DNA from: Kineothrix alysoides
GTDB lineage: Bacteria; Bacillota; Clostridia; Lachnospirales; Lachnospiraceae
Assembly (NCBI RefSeq): GCF_000732725.1
Contig: NZ_JPNB01000001.1
Span: 124,001-188,000 of the forward strand
Length of the DNA stretch: 64,000 nt
Direction of reading: 5' to 3'
Of the stretch, positions 45,191-53,998 are shown piece by piece. The position numbers and the translations under genes were made by a program. The notes below the pieces were generated by a model. The model was not told the DNA's origin and made no database searches. It saw only the letters and a program-made list of their open reading frames with translations. Position 1 is the stretch's first letter. Each line of letters begins with the position of its first letter.

Positions 45191-46966
45191 ATGAAGAAAT
45201 TTCTTGTCTATACCAAGGACTATAAAAAGGAACTGATTCTGGCAATTATTTGTATTGAGGTAGAGACGGTATTTGAGCTTATCATTCCTATGATCATGGC
45301 TGATATCATCGATGTTGGAATTGTGAACAGGGACAGAGGCTACATTTTGTGGAAGGGCTTTCAGATGGTGGCCTGTGCGGCAATTTCTCTATGGCTTGGT
45401 ATCTTATATGCCAGATTTACTGCGGCCTGCGGCAACGGAATAGGAGCGGCTATCCGGGCAGCGGAATTTAAGAAAATGCAGACTTATTCCTTTCCCAATA
45501 CGGATAAATTCAGCGTTCCATCTTTGGTTACCAGACTTACTAGCGATGTTACGACCATTCAGAACTCTATTACCAATGGTCTGCGGCCGGGATTTAGGTC
45601 TCCGGTCATGTTGTTTATCGCAATTTTTCTATCCTTTAAAATCAATGCGGCACTGGCGGTAGTTTTCTTGATTGCAGCTCCTATGCTTGGAATCAGCCTG
45701 TTCTTTATTGTCAAAAATGTCCGTCCTTTATATGCGAGAATGCAGGCGGCTGTAGATTATGTAAATCGTATTATTCAAGAGAATCTGGCAGCGATTCGGG
45801 TAGTAAAGGCTTATGTCAGGGAGGATTATGAAATCGCCAAATTTGAAGAAGTAAATCAGAATCTCAGAAATAATTCTGAAAAAGCTTTTTCTTTGGCAGT
45901 TCTTAACATGCCCGCATTTCAGTTCGTGATGTACGTAACGATTATAAGCATTCTCTGGTTCGGAGGAAATCTGGTGGCAATTGGCGGGATGAAGGTGGGG
46001 AGCCTTACCAGTTTCTTAAGCTATGTTCTTCAAGTGTTAAATTCTCTTATGATGTTTTCCAACGTGTTTTTGATGTTCACCCGTTCCCTGACTTCGTGGA
46101 GGCGAATTGAGGAGGTAATGGAGGAGGAGCCAGCCATCAAAGATGATCTGGCCAAGGATATTGAAATGAAAAACGGCAGCATCCGTTTTGAACACGTATA
46201 TTTCAAATACAAGGAAACGGCGAAGGAATATGTACTGTCCGATATTTCTCTGGATATTCAGTCCGGGCAGACTGTGGGTATCATCGGTCCTACCGGCTCC
46301 TCCAAGAGCACACTGGTTCAGTTAATACCGAGACTTTATGATGTGACTGCGGGAAATATTATGATCGATGGGCATCCGATTTTCGAATTTACTCAAAGAA
46401 ATCTGAGGGATTCTATCGCTATGGTACTTCAAAGAAATACGTTATTTTCCGGCACAGTAAGGGAAAACCTCTTATGGGGCAAGGAGGATGCGACCCCGGA
46501 GGAGATAGAGCGTGCCTGCCGTATTGCCTGTGTAGATGAATTTATCGGTCGTTTGGAAGATGGATATGATACGGAACTGGGGCAGGGAGGCGTTAACGTA
46601 TCCGGCGGGCAGAAGCAGCGATTATGTATCGCCCGCGCCATACTGAAAGCACCCAGGGTATTGATTCTCGACGATTCGACCAGCGCTGTGGACACGGCGA
46701 CGGAAGCCAGAATCAAGGAGGCACTCAATAAGGAGCTGCCGGGAATGACAAAAATCATAGTTGCCCAGAGGATTACCTCTATTATGGATGCAGATCAAAT
46801 CATAATTCTTGACGACGGTAAAATAAATGCGATAGGAACTCATGAAACGCTGTTAAAGAGTAATGAAATCTACCGCGATATTTATTCGCGCGAAGGGAAT
46901 GAACCAACGTCAGACTCTCTTGATTTTGGTGATTGTCTGCGGCAGCAGCAAGGAGGTAACTTATAA
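45191..46966 (+). CDS. ABC exporter half-transporter (degenerate-site subunit)
   Basis: Type IV ABC exporter: six membrane helices (residues about 1-310) followed by a nucleotide-binding domain (about 335-575). Walker A reads GPTGSSKST, with Ser371 where Gly is standard. Signature VSGGQKQR is normal. Walker B LILDD has Asp495 where the catalytic Glu should be. Such replacement is known for one half of heterodimeric exporters such as BmrC/D and TM287/288. The partner gene starts on its last base (TAATG). The substrate is likely a drug or lipid-like compound, which is inference. Confidence 0.93.
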   Translation: MKKFLVYTKDYKKELILAIICIEVETVFELIIPMIMADIIDVGIVNRDRGYILWKGFQMVACAAISLWLGILYARFTAACGNGIGAAIRAAEFKKMQTYSFPNTDKFSVPSLVTRLTSDVTTIQNSITNGLRPGFRSPVMLFIAIFLSFKINAALAVVFLIAAPMLGISLFFIVKNVRPLYARMQAAVDYVNRIIQENLAAIRVVKAYVREDYEIAKFEEVNQNLRNNSEKAFSLAVLNMPAFQFVMYVTIISILWFGGNLVAIGGMKVGSLTSFLSYVLQVLNSLMMFSNVFLMFTRSLTSWRRIEEVMEEEPAIKDDLAKDIEMKNGSIRFEHVYFKYKETAKEYVLSDISLDIQSGQTVGIIGPTGSSKSTLVQLIPRLYDVTAGNIMIDGHPIFEFTQRNLRDSIAMVLQRNTLFSGTVRENLLWGKEDATPEEIERACRIACVDEFIGRLEDGYDTELGQGGVNVSGGQKQRLCIARAILKAPRVLILDDSTSAVDTATEARIKEALNKELPGMTKIIVAQRITSIMDADQIIILDDGKINAIGTHETLLKSNEIYRDIYSREGNEPTSDSLDFGDCLRQQQGGNL

Positions 46967-48825
46967 TGGCCAGACCTACGTCTAATGTAAAACCGAAAAA
47001 TGCCAAAAAAGCCTTGCTGCAGCTTCTTCGTTATTTGGGGCGGCATAAAGCTTCTTTGCTTGTGATTGCGATATTTGTCTGTATAAGCTCTGCTTCCGGC
47101 ATTGCAGGCACCTATTTATTAAAAACGGTGGTAAACGATTATATTATGCTGGGTGATATACCGGGGCTTATGAAAATGATAGTTATCATGGGAGCCATAT
47201 ATGGGGTGGGAGTGTTGACCTGCTATTTCTATAATAAGCTCATGGTTCATATTTCACAAAAGGTGGTGTCAGAAATCAGAAGCGATTTATTCGAGCATAC
47301 GCAAAAGCTTCCGCTGCGCTACTTTGACTCCCATACCCACGGCGATTTGATGAGTCATTTTACAAATGATGTGGACACTATATCGGAGGCGCTGAACAAT
47401 AGCTTCACGCTGCTTATTCAAAGCTTCATAACCGCTGTTGGAACAATCGTTATGCTAATCGTTCTGGACCTGCGGCTGTCTCTTATTGTTATAGTGTTTT
47501 CGATTGTTATGCTTTTATATATCCGGCATAACGGGAAGATGAGCAAAAAGTATTTCTCTGCCCAGCAGAAGAACTTAGGAGCAATCAACGGATATGTAGA
47601 GGAAATGGTAGCGGGACAGAAGGTAGAGAAAATCTTCAATCATGAGGAACAGGACTTTATAAGGTTCAGCGAGCTGAATGAAAAATTACGGGTAGCCTCT
47701 ACGAAGGCCTTTACCTATACAGCAAAGACCATACCTACCATTGTAGCGCTTTCCTATATCAATTATGCTGTTTCGGCCTGTGTGGGAGGACTGTTTGCCT
47801 TGGCGGGCCTTACGGACATCGGAACTTTGGCTTCTTATCTAGTATATGTGCGGCAAAGCGCAATGCCCATGAATCAGTTTACTATGCAGATCAATTTCCT
47901 GATGGTAGCGTTAGCCAGTGCAGAGAAAATATTTGCAATGATGGAGGAGGAGCCGGAAGTCGATGAAGGAATTATTACATTAAAAAAAGTAAGAAGAGCG
48001 GATGACGGTACGCTTCAGGAAAGCGATACGTATACGGGAGCCTTCGCATGGAGGATCCCGCAGGCAGACGGTGGCTTTTCGTATGTGCCTTTAAAAGGTG
48101 ACGTGCGTTTCCACGATGTCGTATTCGGGTATACAAAGGAACATACAATCTTAGACGGAATTAATCTGTACGCAAAGCCCGGTCAGAAAATAGCTTTTGT
48201 AGGTTCTACCGGAGCGGGGAAAACAACCATTATCAACCTGGTCAATCGTTTCTATGAAATAGAAGAGGGGCAGATTACTTATGACGGTATCGACATCAGA
48301 GATATTAAAAAAGCGGATTTAAGGCGCTCCATTTCCCTTATTATTCAGGATACCCATTTATTTACAGGGACGATAGCAGATAATATCCGTTACGGAAGAC
48401 TTCTGGCGAGCGAAGAGGATGTAGTAAAGGCTGCCAAGTTAGCCAACGCACACTCCTTTATCCAGAGACTGCCCGGGGGCTATGATACTTTGTTAGAAAG
48501 TGACGGAGCGAATTTGTCTCAAGGGCAGAGACAGCTCTTGGCGATTGCCAGGGCAGCAATTTCTCAGCCCCCTGTGCTTGTAATGGATGAGGCTACCAGT
48601 TCGATCGACACTCGTACGGAGAAGCTGATCGAAAAGGGGATGGACACCTTGATGGAGGATCGCACCGTATTCGTAATCGCCCATAGGCTGTCTACCGTCC
48701 GCAATTCCAAGGCGATTCTTGTTCTGGAAGAGGGCAAGGTCATAGAACGAGGAGACCATGAAGAGCTGCTGGCGCAAAAAGGGCGCTATTATCAGCTTTA
48801 CACCGGTCAGTTTGAATTGAGTTGA
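46966..48825 (+). CDS. ABC exporter half-transporter (catalytic-site subunit)
   Basis: Second half of the heterodimer, 619 residues: membrane domain (about 1-330), an insertion-like linker with TYTGAFAWRIPQADGGF, and a nucleotide-binding domain with Walker A GSTGAGKTT, signature LSQGQRQLL and Walker B LVMDEATSSID keeping the catalytic Glu. This complements the degenerate partner encoded upstream. Overlapping stop and start codons indicate coupled translation. A marR gene follows after 59 bp. Confidence 0.94.
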   Translation: MARPTSNVKPKNAKKALLQLLRYLGRHKASLLVIAIFVCISSASGIAGTYLLKTVVNDYIMLGDIPGLMKMIVIMGAIYGVGVLTCYFYNKLMVHISQKVVSEIRSDLFEHTQKLPLRYFDSHTHGDLMSHFTNDVDTISEALNNSFTLLIQSFITAVGTIVMLIVLDLRLSLIVIVFSIVMLLYIRHNGKMSKKYFSAQQKNLGAINGYVEEMVAGQKVEKIFNHEEQDFIRFSELNEKLRVASTKAFTYTAKTIPTIVALSYINYAVSACVGGLFALAGLTDIGTLASYLVYVRQSAMPMNQFTMQINFLMVALASAEKIFAMMEEEPEVDEGIITLKKVRRADDGTLQESDTYTGAFAWRIPQADGGFSYVPLKGDVRFHDVVFGYTKEHTILDGINLYAKPGQKIAFVGSTGAGKTTIINLVNRFYEIEEGQITYDGIDIRDIKKADLRRSISLIIQDTHLFTGTIADNIRYGRLLASEEDVVKAAKLANAHSFIQRLPGGYDTLLESDGANLSQGQRQLLAIARAAISQPPVLVMDEATSSIDTRTEKLIEKGMDTLMEDRTVFVIAHRLSTVRNSKAILVLEEGKVIERGDHEELLAQKGRYYQLYTGQFELS

Positions 48826-48884
48826 GGAACCTGCCATAAGTGAAAATAATAAGAGTACAAATCTAAGAGAGGAAGTGAACGATA

Positions 48885-49313
48885 ATGAGTAGTAGTATAA
48901 GAGAACTTTTTATGCGTGAAGAAAAGGCGAGGAAACAGTTGATTTCTCCGGTGCTTCTGGATAACGGGCTGACGCCCGGGCAGGGTCAGGCCGGCATCTT
49001 GAATAACCTTTTAAAGGAAGACCATATAAGCCAGAAGGAGCTTTCTGTCCGCTGTCATATGGATACTACCACGATGTCGAGAGCAATCGATAATCTGGAA
49101 AAGCTGGGGCTTTTGAATCGGGAAATCAACCCTGAGAGCAGACGATCCACTCTCATTTGCCTGACGGAAGAGGGAAGGGAAACGGCATGGAATATCAGGG
49201 CGGCTTTCGAGCGGTTAGAAGCCATAGTGAGCAAGGATATTCCCGGAGAGGATATGGAGATTTTTCACAGGGTTCTTTTGAAGGTTTGTGAGAATCTTGA
49301 GGAAAATTCATAA
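48885..49313 (+). CDS. MarR family transcriptional regulator
   Basis: 142 residues with the winged helix of MarR proteins: LTPGQGQAGILNNLLKE, ISQKELSVRCHMDTTTMSRAI, NLEKLGLLNREINPESRRST (wing) and LTEEGRE. Placed as third gene behind the ABC exporter pair, it is likely the operon's own repressor, binding the palindrome at 45126-45177. GAGGAAGTG precedes ATG. Its end overlaps the converging GNAT gene by 6 bp. Confidence 0.93.
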   Translation: MSSSIRELFMREEKARKQLISPVLLDNGLTPGQGQAGILNNLLKEDHISQKELSVRCHMDTTTMSRAIDNLEKLGLLNREINPESRRSTLICLTEEGRETAWNIRAAFERLEAIVSKDIPGEDMEIFHRVLLKVCENLEENS

Positions 49314-49781
49314 ATGCCCCTCTTTTTTGGTCATAATATAGTTAGTGAGAAGAATTCCATTTTGTTCCACTTGCTGTTTCTTCAAGACGCTATAGCCCCT
49401 TTTTTCAAAAAAGGGCTTAGCGGTAATGGAAGCGTGAGTGCTGAAATTTTCTGCATTTGCAGATTGTTCAAGTTCATCGCAAATTGCCGAGGCGATTCCC
49501 TTTCCCTGATAATTCTTATGAACGTAGAGTCTGTCCAAGTATCCGGAACTATCTATATCTCCGAAGCCAACGATAATATCGTCTTCGATGGCGACAACGG
49601 CGCAATGCGCTTGAAAGGATGCATCCCACTTTTCCAAATCGATATTCCCGGTTGCCCAAGCATTCAGCTGTTCGTGTGTATAGTCCTTTGCGTTGACGCA
49701 ATGGACAGTATTATAAAATAATTCAGAGATAGCCTTGCAATCTGTTGCCACATATTTTCTAATTATCATTTTTATATCCAT
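49308..49781 (-). CDS. GNAT family N-acetyltransferase
   Basis: About 157 residues with the acetyl-CoA-binding GNAT core: VVAIEDDIIVGFGDIDSSGYLDRLYVH (read as two parts) and the motif A loop YQGKGIASAICDELE, then FFEKRGYSVLKKQQVEQNG. Close to YafP-like putative acetyltransferases; the substrate is unknown. ATG at 49781 is preferred because AAAGGGG lies just upstream; the open frame continues 42 codons further into the remnant at 49789-50098. Confidence 0.9.
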   Translation of the reverse strand: MDIKMIIRKYVATDCKAISELFYNTVHCVNAKDYTHEQLNAWATGNIDLEKWDASFQAHCAVVAIEDDIIVGFGDIDSSGYLDRLYVHKNYQGKGIASAICDELEQSANAENFSTHASITAKPFFEKRGYSVLKKQQVEQNGILLTNYIMTKKEGHL

Positions 49782-49788
49782 GCCCCTT

Positions 49789-50098
49789 TCAAAGTCTGAA
49801 AACTTTATGCAGGTGTCCTTGCACACCATAAGCACAAAGCTCCGGTTGAAAGAATATAATTCTTTCAACCTTATACCCTGTGTCCGTTTTGGCGGACTTA
49901 AGATCAATAGTTGAAAGATATTTTCCCGATTTTTTATTTTTCCAGCGTTTCTGTAAATATAGCCAGAAGTATTTTATGCGGAACTTCCTGATGAAGATAA
50001 ACTTGCAGCATTCCCTTTGGCGTGATTTTAAAACCCTCCAATTGAGGTATGTAACCGACAACGGCAGCAGCTTCCACATTAATATGGTCATTAAACAT
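49789..50098 (-). pseudogene. Possible frameshifted small gene
   Basis: An ATG at 50098 opens a 54-codon frame (MFNDHINVEAAAVVGYIPQL ... ILLAIFTETLEK) that stops at 49934 in an A-rich run. The next frame then continues protein-like from the same point (KSGKYLSTIDLKSAKTDTGY) to TGA at 49789. Joined by one frameshift, they would make a ~100-residue protein. I do not recognise it. The alternative is chance open frames in AT-rich DNA. Confidence 0.35.
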
Positions 50099-50298
50099 TC
50101 TTTTGTTTTGTCAAGTAGTCGATAACACACCCATACACATTTTTATATTGCTTTATAATAGCTGCAATTGATGACTGTTTACTAAAAATATAATATGACA
50201 TACTGTTGACCATTTAATAATGTTATAATATTTCTAATAAAAAAGCGATATAAAATCTTTGGGAAATCTTCAGGGCGTGGAAGGAGCGTGGCATAAAA

Positions 50299-51123
50299 AT
50301 GATAGAGATACCAGAAAGTCTAACGTTAGCAAAGCAACTAACCGATACGGTCAAAGGAAAGAAAATAACGGAGGTAGAAACCGAGCATACGAAGCATTCC
50401 TTTGCATGGTATACCGACGATCCGCAGGAGTATGCCGGAAAGCTTCAGGGAAAGACCGTAGGAGAAATCCATGGAATCGGAAGTATGGTGGAGATGGAAG
50501 CGGAGGACTATAGTTTTACGGTGGGAGACGGAACAAATATAAGATATTTTGAAAAGGGAGAAAAGCTTCCCGAAAGATATCAGATGAGGATAACCTTTGA
50601 GGATGAAAGCTCTCTCATATGTACAGTCCAGATGTATGGTGCGATGTTATTATTTCGGCCCGAGGAATACGATAATTTTTATTATCTCGTGGCGAAGGAA
50701 AAGCCCATGCCCGGAACAGAGGGCTTCGATTACCCATATTTCAAGTCGTTGAGAGAGGAGCTGAGCGGAAAGCTTTCCGCAAAGGCAATGCTCGCTACGC
50801 AGCAGAGGATTCCGGGACTTGGCAACGGCGTATTGCAGGACATCCTTCTGGAGGCAGGAATTCATCCGAAGCAGAAAATCGGCAGCCTGCGCGAAGAAGA
50901 TTGGAAGCACTTATATTCCACAGTTACGAATGTTCTTCGGGAAATGACAGAAAAGGGCGGAAGAGATACTGAGAAAAATCTCTTCGGGCAGGTGGGAGGA
51001 TACCGCACGAAGCTCAGCAAGAAGACACTTGGGGGCCCATGCCCTTATTGCGGCAATCCTATACAGAAGACGGCGTATCTGGGAGGTGCGGTATATTTTT
51101 GCCCCCAGTGCCAGCGCGCCTGA
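50299..51123 (+). CDS. Fpg/Nei-like DNA glycosylase family protein lacking Pro2
   Basis: The fold of formamidopyrimidine-DNA glycosylase / endonuclease VIII: N-terminal domain, helix-two-turn-helix with QQRIPGLGNGVLQDILLEAG, and a C-terminal zinc finger CPYCG ... CPQCQ. Active enzymes begin MPELPE and use the N-terminal proline as nucleophile; this protein begins MIEIPES, so residue 2 is Ile while Glu3 is kept. Length (274) is normal. It may bind DNA without the usual Schiff-base chemistry, or act on a different substrate. The gene stands alone. Confidence 0.88.
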   Translation: MIEIPESLTLAKQLTDTVKGKKITEVETEHTKHSFAWYTDDPQEYAGKLQGKTVGEIHGIGSMVEMEAEDYSFTVGDGTNIRYFEKGEKLPERYQMRITFEDESSLICTVQMYGAMLLFRPEEYDNFYYLVAKEKPMPGTEGFDYPYFKSLREELSGKLSAKAMLATQQRIPGLGNGVLQDILLEAGIHPKQKIGSLREEDWKHLYSTVTNVLREMTEKGGRDTEKNLFGQVGGYRTKLSKKTLGGPCPYCGNPIQKTAYLGGAVYFCPQCQRA

Positions 51124-51204
51124 TTTTGCCGGAGAATACGGAATATTATTTTCACATATTTTTCCCGCAGTTGTTGTACCGCGAGCTTGTATGATATATA
51201 ACCT

Positions 51205-51242
51205 AAGGCCAGTACCGGTATTTTTGCCGGTGCGGCCTTTTT
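51205..51242. terminator. Terminator between the Fpg-like and ABC-2 genes
   Basis: AAGGCC plus GTACCGG (51205-51218, one bulged A) pairs with CCGGTGC plus GGCCTT (51227-51239), followed by TTTTT. It lies between convergent genes and serves the plus strand best. Confidence 0.8.
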
Positions 51243-51268
51243 CTTCGCCGGAGGTAAATTCCTTTGTT

Positions 51269-52048
51269 TCAAGACCCGCAGGAAGTATAATGCTTCACCC
51301 CGGACTTCCATAGAAGAAGACAGGGAAGGAGGAATAAACACGCGGGAAGCGGCAGCAGGCTATAGTAGGTCTTACCCCTGTCCAATAAATTTAAAAGCGG
51401 ATAGTATTGAATCAAAGAGTAAGGGATGATGAAAGTGCAAAATTGCAGAACCCTTTTTCCGTAAATATTCACCGGATACTTGCCGTATTCCCTCGCCCCA
51501 TCCGTCAGCACATTCATAAATTCCAGGCCTTCCGTAGTAAAGAAGCATAGGGCGGCATAGATGAGGAAGATACCGGTAAAAACAGCCGTACCGCCAACCA
51601 GCATAAGGATCAAGGTGCCTATTTTCTGAACATCCCATGAAATGGTACTGTTTGCAATGCCGTAAGCGAACATGGCGATTGCCTGCAGTATTCTTCCGAT
51701 GCGGGTGAATTCGAAGCGGCTGCCGAGAACCTGAAGGATTTCATTTCGAGGACGCACCATGACTCTGTCAAATTCACCTTTTTTAATCATCTCCGGGAAC
51801 ATATCGAAGCCTCTGGCAAAGGCTTCTGCCAGAGAGTACTCCATAAGGGTGATGCCAAAGCAAAGCAGGGCCTCGCTATAGGTGAAGCCTTCTACGCTTG
51901 AAAAGCGCCGGAACATAAAGTATATGCCGAGAAATACGTTGAAGGACACAAGGAACTGCCCGATGCAGGTGAGTAAAAAGGAAGTCTTATATTCCATAAC
52001 GCTTTTAATATGTATGAGAAAATATTTGGCGTATAATTTCATTTTCAT
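51269..52048 (-). CDS. ABC-2 type permease, second subunit
   Basis: The 259-residue integral membrane protein has about six membrane segments. MKMKLYAKYFLIHIKSVMEYKTSF at the start (read in two parts), GEFDRVMVRPRN in a cytoplasmic loop and YGKRVLQFCTFIIPYSLIQYYP near the end are typical of the DUF990-like ABC-2 permease family. It is the last of three minus-strand genes encoding an ABC exporter. The substrate is unknown. Confidence 0.87.
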   Translation of the reverse strand: MKMKLYAKYFLIHIKSVMEYKTSFLLTCIGQFLVSFNVFLGIYFMFRRFSSVEGFTYSEALLCFGITLMEYSLAEAFARGFDMFPEMIKKGEFDRVMVRPRNEILQVLGSRFEFTRIGRILQAIAMFAYGIANSTISWDVQKIGTLILMLVGGTAVFTGIFLIYAALCFFTTEGLEFMNVLTDGAREYGKYPVNIYGKRVLQFCTFIIPYSLIQYYPLLNLLDRGKTYYSLLPLPACLFLLPCLLLWKSGVKHYTSCGS

Positions 52049-52057
52049 CGTCTCCTT

Positions 52058-52861
52058 TCAGCCGCCTTGCAGCGAGATGTGCTTCATTGCGAGGGAATTT
52101 AAAAGCTTTCCTATAAAAACAAGAATAAAAAGCCATAGGAACTGGAGCAGAATCGCCCTCCACATAGGAGCACCGATTAAATCCCCGCTGTAAATCCGAA
52201 GAGGCACGTTCTGCATGGAGGCGAAAGGAAGCAGCTCCAGTATGTTCCGAATACTTTCGGGAAAAAAGGGAAGCGGAATAATTGCCCCTGAGAAAAATTC
52301 TACCGTAGAAACAGCAGCGATGCGAACCCCGTCAGGCGATATTGTAAAAAAAGAAATCATATATACGAGCATGCAAAAAGCTACGGTTACCCCTACGCCC
52401 GTGAGCATGGTAAGCAAAAAGAGCATGAATGCAGGAATGTTTTCAGGAAGTATCATTCCATAAGGCGCAGGCAGAAAACCCGCAACAAGGAGTATGGGCA
52501 TGCACCTTAAAACTGCTTTGGAAATTCTATTGGCGAGGCTTCTGGAAAACCACATATTGTATATATCGATAGGACGGCACAGCTCATAGGCGACATTGCC
52601 GTTTATAATGGAATCGAAGATTTCATTTTCCATGAGCCAAGCCATAAAAAGCGCGAGAAATGCCTGCTGCATCCAGATGTAGGCGGAGGTAGCCTGAAAC
52701 GTCATCGGGAATGCATTAGGGTTCGCTTTATAGAAGGCGCGAAACATCAGAATTTCCATCCATCCCCACACGAACTGGGTAATGATTCCTGCGGCAGCGG
52801 CAGCTCGGTATTGAAGTCCCATGGAGAAGCGGAGGCGGAAAAAGGCGATATATTTTTTTAT
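52058..52861 (-). CDS. ABC-2 type permease, first subunit, likely ATA start
   Basis: Partner of the permease encoded downstream, with about six membrane segments (IITQFVWGWMEILMFRAFY, AFMLFLLTMLTGVGVTVAF). The first ATG (52822) has no ribosome site. Upstream in frame, 13 more codons encode KKYIAFFRLRFS after an ATA at 52861; GGAGG lies five bases before that ATA, straight after the stop of the ATPase gene. The added residues fit the usual KKY(L/I)xFFRxRF beginning of such permeases as I recall them. So ATA is probably the start, or a mutated ATG. Translation from 52822 would lose part of the first cytoplasmic segment. Confidence 0.8.
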   Translation of the reverse strand: MKKYIAFFRLRFSMGLQYRAAAAAGIITQFVWGWMEILMFRAFYKANPNAFPMTFQATSAYIWMQQAFLALFMAWLMENEIFDSIINGNVAYELCRPIDIYNMWFSRSLANRISKAVLRCMPILLVAGFLPAPYGMILPENIPAFMLFLLTMLTGVGVTVAFCMLVYMISFFTISPDGVRIAAVSTVEFFSGAIIPLPFFPESIRNILELLPFASMQNVPLRIYSGDLIGAPMWRAILLQFLWLFILVFIGKLLNSLAMKHISLQGG

Positions 52862-52871
52862 GCCGGCCTCC

Positions 52872-53660
52872 TTATATGTCGTAGGAGCGGTAAAAATCCG
52901 CCAGGGCCTCTTCAGTGCTTTCGAAATCCTTCCGGATATCGCTCAAAGTTCCGTCCAAGAGAATGCGCCCTTTGCCTATCAGAATGACTCTATTGGTCAA
53001 CACTTCGATGTCCTGCATGTCGTGAGTTGTTAAAATGACAGTAGTGTTATTTTCTTTATTCAGTTGTAAAATAAACTCCCTGACAGCGAGTTTCGATACG
53101 GCGTCCAATCCGATGGTGGGTTCGTCCAGAAAAAGTATGCGGGGATTATGCAAAAGAGAGGCTGCAATCTCACAGCGCATCCTTTGACCTAAGGAAAGCT
53201 GTCTTGCAGGAGTTTTCAGCAGCTCCGAAAGGTTCAGCATGGAAGTGAGCCGTTCTAAATTATGGAGGTAGGATGCGGTATCTACCCTGTAGATTTCCTT
53301 CAGCAGCTCAAAAGAATCTGCAACGGGAACATCCCACCATAGTTGGGTGCGCTGACCGAATACGACACCGATGTCTTTCACATGCTCGATACGATTCTTC
53401 CACGGAATACGTCCATTGATTAGACAAGTACCGCTATCCGGTGTAAGGATACCGCTTAGAATTTTGATGGTTGAGCTTTTTCCGGCTCCGTTGGGGCCGA
53501 TATAACCAACCATTTCTCCCTCTTCGATGGAAAAAGAGACATCATCCAATGCATGGACATATTCATAATCTCTGCGAAATAAAGCCTTGCATGCCGAATA
53601 AAATCCTGCATCACGTTTAGAGACCTTATAGGTCTTGCTTACATGTTCCAGTGTAATCAT
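52872..53660 (-). CDS. ABC exporter ATPase for the ABC-2 permease pair
   Basis: Single nucleotide-binding domain of 262 residues: Walker A GPNGAGKSS, GVVFGQRTQLWWD (the Q-loop region characteristic of this exporter branch), signature variant LSLGQRMRCEIAAS, Walker B ILFLDEPTIGLD and the H-loop TTHDMQDIE. It powers the two permeases encoded immediately downstream. The ABC-2 trio resembles uncharacterised exporters common in Firmicutes. Confidence 0.94.
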   Translation of the reverse strand: MITLEHVSKTYKVSKRDAGFYSACKALFRRDYEYVHALDDVSFSIEEGEMVGYIGPNGAGKSSTIKILSGILTPDSGTCLINGRIPWKNRIEHVKDIGVVFGQRTQLWWDVPVADSFELLKEIYRVDTASYLHNLERLTSMLNLSELLKTPARQLSLGQRMRCEIAASLLHNPRILFLDEPTIGLDAVSKLAVREFILQLNKENNTTVILTTHDMQDIEVLTNRVILIGKGRILLDGTLSDIRKDFESTEEALADFYRSYDI

Positions 53661-53832
53661 GTTTGCTTCCTCTTAGTAGTAATATAATTTACAGTTACTT
53701 ATATCTTGCCAAGTCGGTTTATCATTTTGGATTTTGCCAAAAAGGCTGTGACAATTAACGAAATGGGCTCTAGTGTACCACAGACAGGGTTGCGCGTCAA
53801 GGCAGTATAATGATATAATTTCCAGTAATGGA

Positions 53833-53973
53833 GATCGTTACTGTTTACACAGTAGCTTAACACTTGCTGTTAAGCTGCGTAAGAACGTGATTCGAGAGAT
53901 GATTTCTGCTTCGCAGAGCGAATTTAAATGCAGAAATCATGCGTTGCTGAGAACGGAGTGAACAGTAACGTCA
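53833..53973. repeat. 140-bp multi-stem intergenic element
   Basis: Outer arms CGTTACTGTT (53836-53845) and AACAGTAACG (53961-53970) pair perfectly and extend with near matches. Inside are two independent hairpins: AGCTTAACA / TGTTAAGCT (53854-53876) and ATGATTTCTGC / GCAGAAATCAT (53899-53940); the second encloses TTCGC-AGA-GCGAA. The whole could form a three-way junction as RNA or be a non-autonomous palindromic repeat. It lies between the divergent ABC exporter and HAD genes, ending 25 bp before the HAD start. Confidence 0.75.
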
Positions 53974-53998
53974 CATCTTACAGGCAAGGAGAAATGAA

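Noticed and set aside
49880-50125. 81-codon plus-strand open frame
   Set aside because: It has no ribosome site and lies opposite the better minus-strand candidate frames.
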